NCBI GenBank assembly: GCA_037138755.1
Contig: JBAXHT010000003.1
Location: 124,001 to 188,000 of the forward strand
Origin: Armatimonadota bacterium
GTDB taxonomy: Bacteria > Armatimonadota > Fimbriimonadia > Fimbriimonadales > Fimbriimonadaceae
Direction of reading: 5' to 3'
DNA: 64,000 nt
Part shown: piece after piece, positions 8,063 through 16,741 of the stretch
How the letters are laid out: the number at the start of each line of letters is the position of its first letter
Position numbering within the stretch: the stretch's first letter is position 1
Program-made: the position numbers and the translations under genes
Notes under the pieces: generated by a model
Told to the model about the DNA's origin: nothing
Database searches by the model: none
The model's input: the letters and a program-made list of their open reading frames with translations, nothing else

Positions 8063-9037
8063 ATGACAACACTCATCGCGCTCTCCGCAATCGCGGGATT
8101 TCTGGACACTCCGAGTAAGGGCTTTACTGATTGGCAGACGGCTCTGGCCGGTAAGAAGTCGGTCTCGGCGACGGTCACCATCAACGAAGTTGGCGGTGTC
8201 ACCAGCAGCTATAAGATCGACATGAAGAAGCCTGCGTCGCTTCGATTGGAGACAACCGAGGAAACAATCGTCGCCGACGGGACCAACATCACGGTTTTCT
8301 CTAAAAAGGACAACGTCTTCTACAAGAAGCCCCAGACCGCAGAAGAGCTGAAGGTGACTTTGAATGAGGACCAGTATGCGATGTTCAGTGGTTTCTTTGG
8401 AAGTGCTCCCAAAGTTGTGAAAACTGTCGACGCCGGTTCAAGAACTCTTGGCGGCGAGCCAGTCAACGAAGTCAAGGCGTTTTTCGACAAGTCCGGAAAG
8501 AAAACCACTTCCTTCTTTGTTTCGCCAGACGGAGTGGCACGAAGGGCTAACTTGACGGCCGAGGCGAAAGGGCAGTCAAAGCCTAAGCAACTCGTTTTCT
8601 CGGCCAAGAACGTTGTGATCGACGGCGCAGCGGTAGACACTCTGTTCGCCTTCAAGGCTCCTACAGGCTCGACGGAAATGTCCTACGAGGACTTCTTCGG
8701 ATCGCGCTGGGTATACGACTTTGATGAGGCAATGATGATTGCTAAGAAGACCAACAAGGGAATCTTTGTGGACTTCATGGCGAGCTGGTGTGGGCCGTGC
8801 AAGATGATGGCCGCAACTGCCTTCGACACTCCGGAATTCAAAGCGTTTGGCAAAAAAGTCGTCTTCTGTCAAATCGATATCGACCTGAATCCAGCGCTCG
8901 CAGAGAAATACGGCGTTGAGGCGATTCCGAACGTGTTTGTTCTTAAGTCCGACGGAACTAAGGTCGGATCAATCTTGGGTTGGAGTGGGCTAAGCACCTT
9001 CATGTCTAAGATGGACGGACTCGTCAACTCCCTGTAA
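8063..9037 (+). CDS. LolA-like (DUF2092-type) domain fused to thioredoxin
   Basis: 324 residues. Residues 1-15 are a short hydrophobic leader. Residues about 20-205 form a beta-rich domain like the LolA/DUF2092 group (periplasmic lipid or lipoprotein carriers), including MKKPASLRLETTEETIVADG. Residues about 215-324 are a thioredoxin domain with active site WCGPC at 242-246 and the cis-proline loop EAIPNVFVLK. The protein is probably exported and could use a disulfide centre to act on, or be recharged with, a lipoprotein carrier; that link is inference. GAGGGAAAAGG is a good ribosome binding site, and a terminator follows. The similar LolA-like gene at 51952 lacks thioredoxin. Confidence 0.8.
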   Translation: MTTLIALSAIAGFLDTPSKGFTDWQTALAGKKSVSATVTINEVGGVTSSYKIDMKKPASLRLETTEETIVADGTNITVFSKKDNVFYKKPQTAEELKVTLNEDQYAMFSGFFGSAPKVVKTVDAGSRTLGGEPVNEVKAFFDKSGKKTTSFFVSPDGVARRANLTAEAKGQSKPKQLVFSAKNVVIDGAAVDTLFAFKAPTGSTEMSYEDFFGSRWVYDFDEAMMIAKKTNKGIFVDFMASWCGPCKMMAATAFDTPEFKAFGKKVVFCQIDIDLNPALAEKYGVEAIPNVFVLKSDGTKVGSILGWSGLSTFMSKMDGLVNSL

Positions 9038-9054
9038 GCAACCATGGGCCGAAG

Positions 9055-9092
9055 CAACCCCAGGCAAGTTTGCATGGGGTTGTTTCACTTTT
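9055..9092 (+). terminator. Rho-independent terminator
   Basis: CAACCCCA (9055-9062) pairs with TGGGGTTG (9075-9082), with an inner GCAA/TTGC extension, followed by TTTCACTTTT. Confidence 0.8.
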
Positions 9093-9170
9093 AAGACCTT
9101 TTTGAACCTGGAACGCTACCGATCCTTGGGTATTCTCCGAAGTAATAGTTGTATTGCGACTGGAGAAAGT

Positions 9171-10298
9171 GTGAGCGCGAAATCTGGAAGTGCGACCGCC
9201 GAGCGAGCGGAGCAAAGGCAAGGTAGCCGTCGACCCAGCGAGTCATTGACTCGCGAAGAGTGTTTGGAGCTGTTCAAGCAGCTCTATCTCGCCCGATATT
9301 TTGATATCCGCCTCATCAAAGAGAAGAAGCGGGGACGACTCCGAGGGACCCTCTACTCGTCGCACAACCAAGAGGCGATTTTGGTTGGTTCGCTTTTTGG
9401 CCTTCAGCCAACGGACTGGATCAGCCCGATTCACCGCGACATGCCTGCGTTCTTTTTGAAGGACATTCGTGCGGGGTGGGACAATGACAACCGCATCGGA
9501 ATGACCATCGAAGAGGTTTGCTGCCAGGTGTGGGGCAAGGTTGGATCCCCTGGACGAGCGCGCGACAACTGGTCGCACATCGGCTCGAAGGCAAAGAAGA
9601 TCATCCACTCGACCTCGATGCTTGCAGGAACAATTCCAGCTGCGGCGGGTGTCACCTATGCAGACCGACTTCAGGGTGGTAACTGCGTGGCTCTCACTTA
9701 TAACGGCGAAGGATCGACCGCGCAAGGAATCTTTCATGAGGCAATCAACTACGCGGCAGTTCATAAGCTTCCGGTGATTACGATCATTGAGAACAACCAG
9801 TGGGCGTACGGAACTCCTACGGACTTAGAATCTCCGTTAGAGGATTTTGCTGACCGAGCCAAGGGATACGGAATTCCGGGTTTGATCGCCGACGGACAGG
9901 ACGTTTTTGATGTTTATGACAAGGTCATGGAGGCAGTGAACCACGCCCGAGAAGGCAAGGGACCAGCGATTGTGGAGTGTAAGACATTCCGCGCTTACGG
10001 GCACGGCGATCACGATGACGATCGGGCGCAGAAGTATCGCCCAGCCGAAGAAGTTGAAAAGGGCAGACAGCGCGACCCGATTGCGGTTTGCCGCAAGCGG
10101 CTGATCGAGCTTGGGCACCTGACAGGCGATGCCGCAACGAGCTTCATGGCTGAAGGAAAAGGCGCTTCGGAAGCGACCAATGACGACTTCCCACCGGAGG
10201 TTGTGGCTTACCTGAACAAAGGTATCGAAGCGGCGATCGCATCCCCGCTTCCTGCGGCAGAGGAAGGCGCGATGTGGGTCTTCAAGGAGAACAACTAA
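9171..10298 (+). CDS. 2-oxoacid dehydrogenase E1 component, alpha subunit
   Basis: 375 residues from GTG 9171, chosen because GGAGAA lies 4-9 nt before it; the frame is open to 9102 without better support. With the beta subunit it decarboxylates a 2-oxoacid using thiamine diphosphate. The cofactor motif is GEG (179-181) with NN at 208-209, and HRDMPAFFLKDIRAG and GHGDHDDDRAQKYR flank the active site. Glu replaces the more common Asp of GDG, as in some branched-chain 2-oxoacid dehydrogenases. Pyruvate, branched-chain and acetoin dehydrogenases cannot be separated by eye. The beta gene follows after 2 bp; E2 and E3 are not in the window. Confidence 0.92.
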   Translation: MSAKSGSATAERAEQRQGSRRPSESLTREECLELFKQLYLARYFDIRLIKEKKRGRLRGTLYSSHNQEAILVGSLFGLQPTDWISPIHRDMPAFFLKDIRAGWDNDNRIGMTIEEVCCQVWGKVGSPGRARDNWSHIGSKAKKIIHSTSMLAGTIPAAAGVTYADRLQGGNCVALTYNGEGSTAQGIFHEAINYAAVHKLPVITIIENNQWAYGTPTDLESPLEDFADRAKGYGIPGLIADGQDVFDVYDKVMEAVNHAREGKGPAIVECKTFRAYGHGDHDDDRAQKYRPAEEVEKGRQRDPIAVCRKRLIELGHLTGDAATSFMAEGKGASEATNDDFPPEVVAYLNKGIEAAIASPLPAAEEGAMWVFKENN

Positions 10299-10300
10299 TC

Positions 10301-11314
10301 ATGGCGGCAACAACGGAAGCTCCGGTGGCTTTGAAGAAGAACTATTTGACCGCGCTCAAAGAAGCTCTCGACGAAGAGATGCAGCGTAACAAGCTGATGC
10401 TTTGTCAGGGCGAAGATATTGGCCGACTCGGTGGCGCATTTGGCGTCACCGACGGTTTGCAAGCAAAGTACGGTGTGGATCGAGTTGTCGATATGCCGAT
10501 CTCGGAAGCGGCGATCATCGGCTCGGCGGTCGGAATGGCGCTGAATGGCATGACGGTTATGGCCGAGATGCAGTTCATCGACTTCATCTCATGTGGCTTC
10601 GACCAGATCGTCAACATGATGGCGACCTACCACTATCGAACCGCAGGTGAAGTGAACATTCCAGTCGTCGTTCGCGGTCCAGCCGGAGCTTACGGCGGTG
10701 GTGCTCTGTATCATAGTCAGATGAACGAGGCGTGGTTCTGTAACTCGCCAGGTCTGAAGGTGGTTTGCCCTTCAACCCCTTACGATGCTAAGGGAATGCT
10801 GAAAGCGGCCCTGCGCGACGGTAATCCAGTCATTTTCTACGAGATCAAGGAGCTTTACCGAAAGCGCGAGATTGAGGAAGAACTGCCTACTGATGACTAC
10901 ATTGTTCCACTCGGAAAGGCGGCAGTTCGACGCGAAGGAACGGATGTTACGCTGGTTTCTTATGGTCAGAACGTCTATCACTGTCTTGAGGCGGCGGCTG
11001 AACTTGAGAAGCAAGGTATATCGGCCGAGGTGATCGATCTTCGATCACTCGTTCCTCTCGATGAAGAGACAATTTTCGCATCAATTGCTAAGACTTCGCG
11101 AGTGATCGTTGTGAACGAGGCTCCGATGACCTGCGGTTTTGCGGGCGAAGTGGTCGCTCGGATTACGACTAAGGCGTTCCACTTGCTGGATGCTCCTCCG
11201 AGCCGAGTGACGCGAATGGATACACCAGTGCCGTGGGTGAAGCCGCTGGAGCTTCACGTTCTGCCTTCGGTTGAAAAGATTGTGAACGAAGCCGTGCGGC
11301 TTGTTCGGTTCTGA
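10301..11314 (+). CDS. 2-oxoacid dehydrogenase E1 component, beta subunit
   Basis: 337 residues from ATG 10301, preceded by AAGGAGA. It completes the E1 heterotetramer with the alpha subunit just upstream. Recognisable parts are ALDEEMQRNKLMLCQGEDIG near the start, the transketolase-type pyrimidine domain (VDMPISEAAIIGSAVGMALNG; MAEMQFIDFI), RGPAGAYGGGALYHSQMNEA and the C-terminal domain with DLRSLVPLDEETIFASI. The length is standard for the family. The gene ends at a strong bidirectional terminator shared with the convergent liv operon. Substrate as for the alpha subunit is unresolved. Confidence 0.93.
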   Translation: MAATTEAPVALKKNYLTALKEALDEEMQRNKLMLCQGEDIGRLGGAFGVTDGLQAKYGVDRVVDMPISEAAIIGSAVGMALNGMTVMAEMQFIDFISCGFDQIVNMMATYHYRTAGEVNIPVVVRGPAGAYGGGALYHSQMNEAWFCNSPGLKVVCPSTPYDAKGMLKAALRDGNPVIFYEIKELYRKREIEEELPTDDYIVPLGKAAVRREGTDVTLVSYGQNVYHCLEAAAELEKQGISAEVIDLRSLVPLDEETIFASIAKTSRVIVVNEAPMTCGFAGEVVARITTKAFHLLDAPPSRVTRMDTPVPWVKPLELHVLPSVEKIVNEAVRLVRF

Positions 11315-11335
11315 TGTCCTAGCTCGAAAGAATGA

Positions 11336-11367
11336 AAAAGAGGCTCCTTTTTGGAGCCTCTCTTCTT
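11336..11367. terminator. Bidirectional terminator between E1 beta and liv operon
   Basis: GAGGCTCC (11340-11347) pairs with GGAGCCTC (11353-11360) around a T5 loop, with A-rich sequence on the left and T-rich sequence on the right, so it can stop transcription from both convergent units. Confidence 0.88.
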
Positions 11368-11371
11368 TGTC

Positions 11372-12136
11372 TTAGACTGCTTCGCCGAGATAGGCGGCGA
11401 TAACTTTTGGGTTACTCCGAATCTCTGCAGGGGGCCCCTGAGCGATTTCTTCACCGTGATCCAGAACCAAAATTCGCTCGCAAAGGTTCATGACGAACTT
11501 CATGTCGTGCTCGATAAGAAGAACCGTGACGCCGAGGACGTCGCGGATCTTTTTGACCATCTGGAGCAGTTCCATCTTCTCCTGTGGGTTCATTCCCGCG
11601 GCAGGCTCGTCAAGAAGTAGAAGCTTTGGTTGGGTCGCCAAAGCGCGGGCGATTTCTAGTCGGCGCTGCTTGCCGTAAGGTAGGTCTCGCGAGCGGGTGT
11701 TCGCAACGTCGGCAAGATCAACGAGTTCGAGAAGCTCCATCGCTTTTGCCTTGAGTTCATCGGTCTCTTTGATTGCTGAAGGGAGGTAACAGAGTGCCGA
11801 GCCGAGCATCGTTTTGTGGCGCAAGAAGCCACCTACCACGACGTTCTCAAGTGACGAGAGCGAGTGGAAGAGGCGGATGTTTTGGAACGTCCGGCAGATG
11901 CCTTGTTGGGCGATTTTATTGGATGGGGTGCCAGTGATGTCGCGGCCATCAAAGTTGATCTTTCCGCTTGTCGGCGCGTAGACGCCCGTAATGATGTTAA
12001 AGCAGGTCGTTTTTCCCGCTCCATTCGGACCGATGAGTCCGAATAGGTCACCTTTTTCCAGCTCGAAGGAGACTGAGTTGACCGCAACCAGTCCACCAAA
12101 TTTGATCGTGGCTTGATCGAGTTTGAGGAGGCTCAA
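11372..12136 (-). CDS. livG: Branched-chain amino-acid ABC transporter ATPase LivG
   Basis: 254 residues. Walker A is GPNGAGKTT (about 36-44), the signature is YGKQRRLEIARAL and Walker B is KLLLLDEPAAGMNP. The C-terminal tail with HGEEIAQGPPAEIRSNPKVIAAYLG is characteristic of the LivG branch. It energises uptake through LivH and LivM at the inner membrane. Its start overlaps the livM stop by 4 nt. A LivF partner ATPase, normally next in the operon, is missing: a terminator follows the stop at once. LivG may work as a homodimer or LivF may be encoded elsewhere. Confidence 0.93.
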   Translation of the reverse strand: MSLLKLDQATIKFGGLVAVNSVSFELEKGDLFGLIGPNGAGKTTCFNIITGVYAPTSGKINFDGRDITGTPSNKIAQQGICRTFQNIRLFHSLSSLENVVVGGFLRHKTMLGSALCYLPSAIKETDELKAKAMELLELVDLADVANTRSRDLPYGKQRRLEIARALATQPKLLLLDEPAAGMNPQEKMELLQMVKKIRDVLGVTVLLIEHDMKFVMNLCERILVLDHGEEIAQGPPAEIRSNPKVIAAYLGEAV

Positions 12137-13341
12137 GCTGCCACCTCCGTTTCAGGAGCCTTCTTGCCGAGGAGCTTTTGAACCCAGCTCCATGAGAATT
12201 CGTGGTGCCCGAAGATTCCTTGAGGACGAAGGAGCATAAGAACGACGAGAGTAACGGCGAGGACAGGCATTCGGAAGAGCGCACCGTTGATCTGGCCCTG
12301 AAAGGCAGGGATCATGATGAGAATTTTCGCCATGACCAACGCAACGACTGCTCCGATTGCGACTGCGCCAAGATTTCGGGCGAGGCGTTGTGAACCAGCG
12401 CCGTGGAAGTTCTCTTGGATCTTGCGGAGGAGCACGACGGCTACGATGATTCCAATGGCAACTCCGAGAGGGGTGCCCATCTGGACGTAAGGCAGATCGC
12501 GCATCTTCTCAGGAATGAGAAAGAGAACGATCGCGGCAATGGTTGTTCCCGTGATTGACCCCGTGCCACCGAGGACGACCATGGTAAGGATCAAGAACGA
12601 TACGTCCATCGAGAAGTCTGGCGGGCTTACAAATGCTTTGGTGTGGGCGTACAGCGCCCCAGCGGCTCCCGCGAAGGCAGAACCGATGACGAAAGCAGTG
12701 ACCTTTATTCGAGTCAGATTAACTCCCATTGCGGCTGAGGCGACCTCGTCCTCGCGGACGGCAAGGAAGGCAAGACCGTGGGCGCTTTTCAGAAGGTTTC
12801 GGCAAACGGCGATGCAGGTGATCGCAAGAAGTGAAATAAGGAAGACAGATTCGATCTTTGCAGTTGAGAGACCGTATGCTTCTCCGAGTGACTTTTGGTT
12901 CTTGGCAATGATCGTCACGATCTCGCCGATGCCCAGCGTCACGACGGCAAGGTAGTCGCCTTTGAGTCGGAGCGAGGGAATTCCGACAATCAACCCAGCC
13001 AATCCGGCTGCGATGGCGCCGAAGAACGCGGAAAGCAAGAGCCAGAGCAGCGGCTTTGAAGCGGCCAGGGCAGAGAACTTGTTAGCCGCCAACACTGCGC
13101 CAGTGTAGGCGCCGATTTGGTAGAAGGCGGCGTGACCGATGGAAAACTGGCCTGTGATTCCGTTGATGAGGTTAAGGCTCACCGCCAGGGTCACGTAGAT
13201 GCCGGCGAGAGACATCAAGAAGCGTCCGTAGGACTTGTCAGCACCCTGCATGAACTTGTCGAGCAGGAAGCAGAAGACAAGCGCCACCAGAATCGAGATC
13301 GCCCGAGTGCCGAACCACTTTCCAAAGTTGAACTGCGTCAT
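12133..13341 (-). CDS. livM: Branched-chain amino-acid ABC transporter permease LivM
   Basis: 402 residues from ATG 13341, which is preceded by GGAGAAGG; a longer open frame to 13449 runs into livH and has no ribosome binding site. About ten transmembrane segments. Family landmarks are SLNLINGITGQFSIGHAAFYQIGAY (in pieces), GLIVGIPSLRLKGDYLAVVTLG and DEVASAAMGVNLTRIKVTAF. The C-terminal 100 residues (two extra hydrophobic stretches) go a little beyond the common LivM length. It overlaps livH upstream and livG downstream by 4 nt each, so all three are translationally coupled. Confidence 0.93.
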   Translation of the reverse strand: MTQFNFGKWFGTRAISILVALVFCFLLDKFMQGADKSYGRFLMSLAGIYVTLAVSLNLINGITGQFSIGHAAFYQIGAYTGAVLAANKFSALAASKPLLWLLLSAFFGAIAAGLAGLIVGIPSLRLKGDYLAVVTLGIGEIVTIIAKNQKSLGEAYGLSTAKIESVFLISLLAITCIAVCRNLLKSAHGLAFLAVREDEVASAAMGVNLTRIKVTAFVIGSAFAGAAGALYAHTKAFVSPPDFSMDVSFLILTMVVLGGTGSITGTTIAAIVLFLIPEKMRDLPYVQMGTPLGVAIGIIVAVVLLRKIQENFHGAGSQRLARNLGAVAIGAVVALVMAKILIMIPAFQGQINGALFRMPVLAVTLVVLMLLRPQGIFGHHEFSWSWVQKLLGKKAPETEVAA

Positions 13342-14510
13342 ACCTTCTCCACCTTGTTTGAGCCCAGAAGCCCACCGGGCTTGAAGAGCAAGACGGCGAT
13401 GAGGATCACGAAGGCGATTGCGTCGCGGTAGGAGGAGTATCCAGCCCATGTGACGAGGTTCTCGGCGACACCCATGAGGAGGGCTCCGACGACTGCGCCG
13501 GGGATGTTTCCAATTCCGCCGAGGACTGCGGCAACGAAGGCTTTAACGCCCGGGGCAGTTCCGCTAAACGGATCAATCGGGGCACTTTGAAACGTGGAGT
13601 ACATCATCGCACCGGCTCCGGCGAGAACTGAGCCGAGGATGAACGTGAAGGAGATCACAGTATTGAGGTTGATTCCCATCAGAGACGACGCATTAAAGTC
13701 GACGGAGACAGCGCGCATCGCACGGCCCATGCGGGTTTTCATGACCAAATACCATAGGCCGATCATGAGCATGATCGTCGTGGTGAGCATGATCAGCTTG
13801 CCTTTGGGGAGCCGAATCGTGACGGCACTTGTGTCGGCGCGATTCTTTAAGTCGTCGCGCTTGGCGATGGCGGCGGCAAGAACCTTGTTGAGCCGATCAC
13901 CTTCGGGGGAAAGATCATAAATGCTCGTTTCGAGTTTCTTTTGCTCGTCAAAAGCTCGCTGAGCCGCGTCAACTTCGGGCTGAACCTTTGCGGCTTCGGC
14001 AATCAACGAGGCATCAGCCTTCTTGGGAGTGAAAACGAAATCGTCTGCGAAGGGATTAACCTTCGATGTGATCGCTTGCTTTTTGCCTTCGAGAAGAAAA
14101 GCCTGTCCTCCGTATTGGAGCAATAGCGAAAGACCGATTGCGGTAATCAGCGAGGCAATTCGGGGGTGGTTTCGGATGGGCCGGTAGGCAAACCGTTCAA
14201 TTACGAAGCCAGATGCGCCGCTGACAAGCATCGCCATCAATAGCATCAGCAGCAGAGTCACCCAGGAGCCTGCTACTGCGGAGCCGCCGGGTCCAAAGCC
14301 GAGCATCCACGACGCGAACATGGCACCGTAGGAGCCTAGCATGAATACTTCGCCGTGTGCGAAGTTGATGAGCTTGAGAACGCCGTACACCATGGTGTAA
14401 CCCAGGGCGACAAGCGCATAGATGGCTCCCAAAAGGAAGCCATTGACAAGCTGCTGAGGCAGGGTTGTGAAATCCAACCCTGCCAGATTAAGCGATACGA
14501 GGTCTAACAC
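13338..14510 (-). CDS. livH: Branched-chain amino-acid ABC transporter permease LivH with a large insertion
   Basis: 390 residues from GTG 14510, about 90 more than usual. The N-terminal half (GAIYALVALGYTMVYGVLKL, NFAHGEVFMLGSYGA) and C-terminal half (MGRAMRAVSVDFNASSLMGI, AAVLGGIGNIPGAVVGALL) are standard LivH. Between them, about residues 145-240, lies a hydrophilic insertion rich in Ala, Lys, Asp and Glu with predicted helices (EVDAAQRAFDEQKKLE; LNKVLAAAIAKRDDLK). In normal LivH the sequence goes almost directly from one membrane segment to the next there. The reading frame is continuous, so it is an insertion and not a frameshift. The start has only a weak ribosome binding site. Confidence 0.92.
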   Translation of the reverse strand: MLDLVSLNLAGLDFTTLPQQLVNGFLLGAIYALVALGYTMVYGVLKLINFAHGEVFMLGSYGAMFASWMLGFGPGGSAVAGSWVTLLLMLLMAMLVSGASGFVIERFAYRPIRNHPRIASLITAIGLSLLLQYGGQAFLLEGKKQAITSKVNPFADDFVFTPKKADASLIAEAAKVQPEVDAAQRAFDEQKKLETSIYDLSPEGDRLNKVLAAAIAKRDDLKNRADTSAVTIRLPKGKLIMLTTTIMLMIGLWYLVMKTRMGRAMRAVSVDFNASSLMGINLNTVISFTFILGSVLAGAGAMMYSTFQSAPIDPFSGTAPGVKAFVAAVLGGIGNIPGAVVGALLMGVAENLVTWAGYSSYRDAIAFVILIAVLLFKPGGLLGSNKVEKV

Positions 14511-14525
14511 TCTTTGTTATTTGCC

Positions 14526-15821
14526 TTACTTGATTTGGTCTGGCGTGTAGCTGGTTGCGTACTTCTGCCAGTTGTTTCCAGTCTTAGGAACGACTTCAAC
14601 GACGATGAGCTTCTTCGGCGGGTTGCCATTCATACCTTTGAGGGTGATGCTACCGGAGACGCCTTTGTAGTCGCTGGTGTCCTCTAGAGCAGCCATGAGG
14701 CCTTTGGAATCCATGGTTTTGCTTCGCTTGAGCGCATCAAGAGTGACCGCCATGGCATCGTAGCCGAGGGCGCCCATTGTGGTCGATGGCTCATTTCCGC
14801 CGTGTACTGCCTTCCATCGTCCGAGGAAGCCTTGAACTTCTGGGCTCGGATCGAGGTTGTTATAGTGGTTGGCGAAGAATCCTCCAATGATGGCATCGCC
14901 AGCTCCGGCAAGGATCGTGTCGCTGTCCCAGCCGTCTCCGCCTAAGAAGACAGCTTTGATCCCAGCGGCTCGGGCTTGCTTTGCGATTGGCCCGACTTCG
15001 GTGAAGTAACCGCTGAGGAATAGTGCCTCAGGATTCGCCTTGGCAATATTGGTGAGAACACCTTGGTAATCGGTGCCTTGCTTGGAGCCCGATTCGTACT
15101 TTTCGTCGGCAACGATGGAATCATCGCCGGCGAGCTTCTTGAACTCAGCACGGAAACTGTCGCTCAGACCTTGCGAGTAAGGAAGAGCGTTGTCCGTAAG
15201 AATTGCAACCTTCTTCTTGTTCAACTTCTCGAACGCGAAGTGAGCCATCGCAGGACCTTGGAATGCGTCGGTGTAGCAGACTCGGAAAACGTGGGAGCCT
15301 TCGTCGGTGAGGTCGGTCTTAGTTGCGCCAACTGCGACAACTGGGACGCCCTTATCGAACGCTGACTTCGCGATTTGAATCGTGTTACCACTGGAGACTT
15401 CGCCAACGATTCCGATGACTCCCTGACCGAGAACCTTTTCGGCCGCCAGCTTGGCTTGGTCTGGTTTGGAGGCGGTGTCGCCTTCAACGATTTCAACCTT
15501 CTTTCCATTGATTCCGCCAGCCTTGTTGACTTCGTCCACGGCGAGTTTGCAGCCGTCAAGTTGATCCGTTCCCCAGGGCTTATTGTCACCGGAAATGCTG
15601 GTCACGACGGCGATTTTGATGGTATCGCCTTCAACTTTGAACCCTTCGGCAGTTGGAACCTTTCGAGCGCCCGTGGTGGGAGCCTCGTTGCCACCGGCAG
15701 GTGCTGAGGTGCCACCCGCTGCGTTAGAGCCTGAGGCTGCATTGTCACCGCATCCGACGAGAGCGCCGCCAATGATTGCAGCCAGCGCGAGTATGTTAAG
15801 ATTGCTTCCCCCGATTTTCAC
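14526..15821 (-). CDS. Branched-chain amino-acid ABC transporter substrate-binding lipoprotein
   Basis: 431 residues from GTG 15821, backed by AAGGTGA seven nt upstream. The lipobox LVGC puts the acylated Cys at residue 24, followed by a Ser/Gly/Ala-rich tether. The rest is a Peripla_BP_6-type leucine/isoleucine/valine-binding fold, with IKIAVVTSISGDNKPWGTDQLDG at the start and VVAVGATKTDLTDEGSHVFR in the hinge region. As a lipoprotein it would hand amino acids or a related ligand to LivHM. It is first in the operon. A 5' leader hairpin (GCCGAG-CTTT-CTCGGC, 15839-15854) stands just before the ribosome binding site. Confidence 0.92.
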   Translation of the reverse strand: MKIGGSNLNILALAAIIGGALVGCGDNAASGSNAAGGTSAPAGGNEAPTTGARKVPTAEGFKVEGDTIKIAVVTSISGDNKPWGTDQLDGCKLAVDEVNKAGGINGKKVEIVEGDTASKPDQAKLAAEKVLGQGVIGIVGEVSSGNTIQIAKSAFDKGVPVVAVGATKTDLTDEGSHVFRVCYTDAFQGPAMAHFAFEKLNKKKVAILTDNALPYSQGLSDSFRAEFKKLAGDDSIVADEKYESGSKQGTDYQGVLTNIAKANPEALFLSGYFTEVGPIAKQARAAGIKAVFLGGDGWDSDTILAGAGDAIIGGFFANHYNNLDPSPEVQGFLGRWKAVHGGNEPSTTMGALGYDAMAVTLDALKRSKTMDSKGLMAALEDTSDYKGVSGSITLKGMNGNPPKKLIVVEVVPKTGNNWQKYATSYTPDQIK

Positions 15822-15871
15822 TTGGTTTCACCTTGGTTGCCGAGCTTTCTCGGCGTGTTTGGAGTTCGGCA

Positions 15872-15877
15872 AGTATA
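15872..15877 (-). promoter_or_regulatory. Probable -10 box of the liv operon
   Basis: On the minus strand the sequence reads TGTATACTT, with TATACT about 50 nt before the GTG start. No clear -35 is seen, so this is tentative. Confidence 0.4.
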
Positions 15878-15925
15878 CAGAAAATTGCACCGAAACATCT
15901 TCGGCGTTCGTACAAACTTTAAGAA

Positions 15926-16702
15926 ATGAGTTCCCAACTGGATGTTTTGGTCAGCGAATCCACTGATCTTGTCAACTCGGGGCAGTTCGCTGAGGCACTA
16001 ACCAAAGCGGACGCTGCGCTTGCGATTGATCCGAGCTCACCCGGTGCCTCACTTGCTCGCGCCGTGTGTCTGTCACAGCTTGGGAACTCAAGCGAGGCTT
16101 CCCAGGCATTCGACAAGGCAATCGGTTTGGCACCTGGAGATCCGAAGGCGAGGTTTAATGCTGCGGTACACGAGTACAACTTGGGGAACCTGGAGTTGGC
16201 GCGTTCGCTTGCCAAGCAGGCAGTCGACCTGGACGCAAACCATGAAGGTGCCAAGGGACTCCTACAGCGGATTCCGGTAACGAGCCAGCAAGCAAGTTAT
16301 CCTCGCGACTTCGAGATGGCAGACGAAGTACAGCCTGCGGGTCTTCCATTCATTACCAAGATGGGTAGCGGATGGGTTCTGCTTGGCTGGATCATCTCGA
16401 TCGCCGCGCTCGCATTTTTTATCATGGATCTCGGCCCTCTGCTTGAAGGTATTCAGGCGGGAATGGCCGCAAAAGGTGACCCCGAAAAGATCAAGCAAAT
16501 GCAGGCGGAGATGGCCGGTAAGCAGAACATGGTTCTCGCAACCCTCGGACTCGGGGTTCGGGTTCTGACAGTTCTTTGGGGCTTGCTTGACCTAATCCAT
16601 CGAAAAGGGAACATGGTCTGGCTGATCCCGCATCTTCCTTGCTCCTGCTGTGGGTTTGGGTGGTTGACGCTGCCGATCTACATTCTGTTTGGTCGCAAAT
16701 AG
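15926..16702 (+). CDS. TPR-repeat protein with C-terminal membrane segments
   Basis: 258 residues. The first 115 residues contain three tetratricopeptide-like repeats (NSGQFAEALTKADAALAIDP; LGNSSEASQAFDKAIGLAPG; LGNLELARSLAKQAVDLDAN). A short linker leads to hydrophobic segments at about 149-167, 200-217 and 235-255. The likely topology is a cytoplasmic TPR domain tethered to the inner membrane. TPRs bind proteins; the partner is not known. No ribosome binding site is obvious; CAAACT stands 7 nt before the ATG, a weak match to the leaderless-type promoters found elsewhere in the window. It is divergent from the liv operon. Confidence 0.8.
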   Translation: MSSQLDVLVSESTDLVNSGQFAEALTKADAALAIDPSSPGASLARAVCLSQLGNSSEASQAFDKAIGLAPGDPKARFNAAVHEYNLGNLELARSLAKQAVDLDANHEGAKGLLQRIPVTSQQASYPRDFEMADEVQPAGLPFITKMGSGWVLLGWIISIAALAFFIMDLGPLLEGIQAGMAAKGDPEKIKQMQAEMAGKQNMVLATLGLGVRVLTVLWGLLDLIHRKGNMVWLIPHLPCSCCGFGWLTLPIYILFGRK

Positions 16703-16729
16703 TTGTTACTTAGGGCGGCATTTGTACGT

Positions 16730-16735
16730 TAGAAT
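16730..16735 (+). promoter_or_regulatory. Probable -10 box (TAGAAT) for leaderless aspartyl protease gene
   Basis: TAGAAT ends 6 nt before ATG 16742; there is no Shine-Dalgarno. Confidence 0.6.
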
Positions 16736-16741
16736 AGTGCA

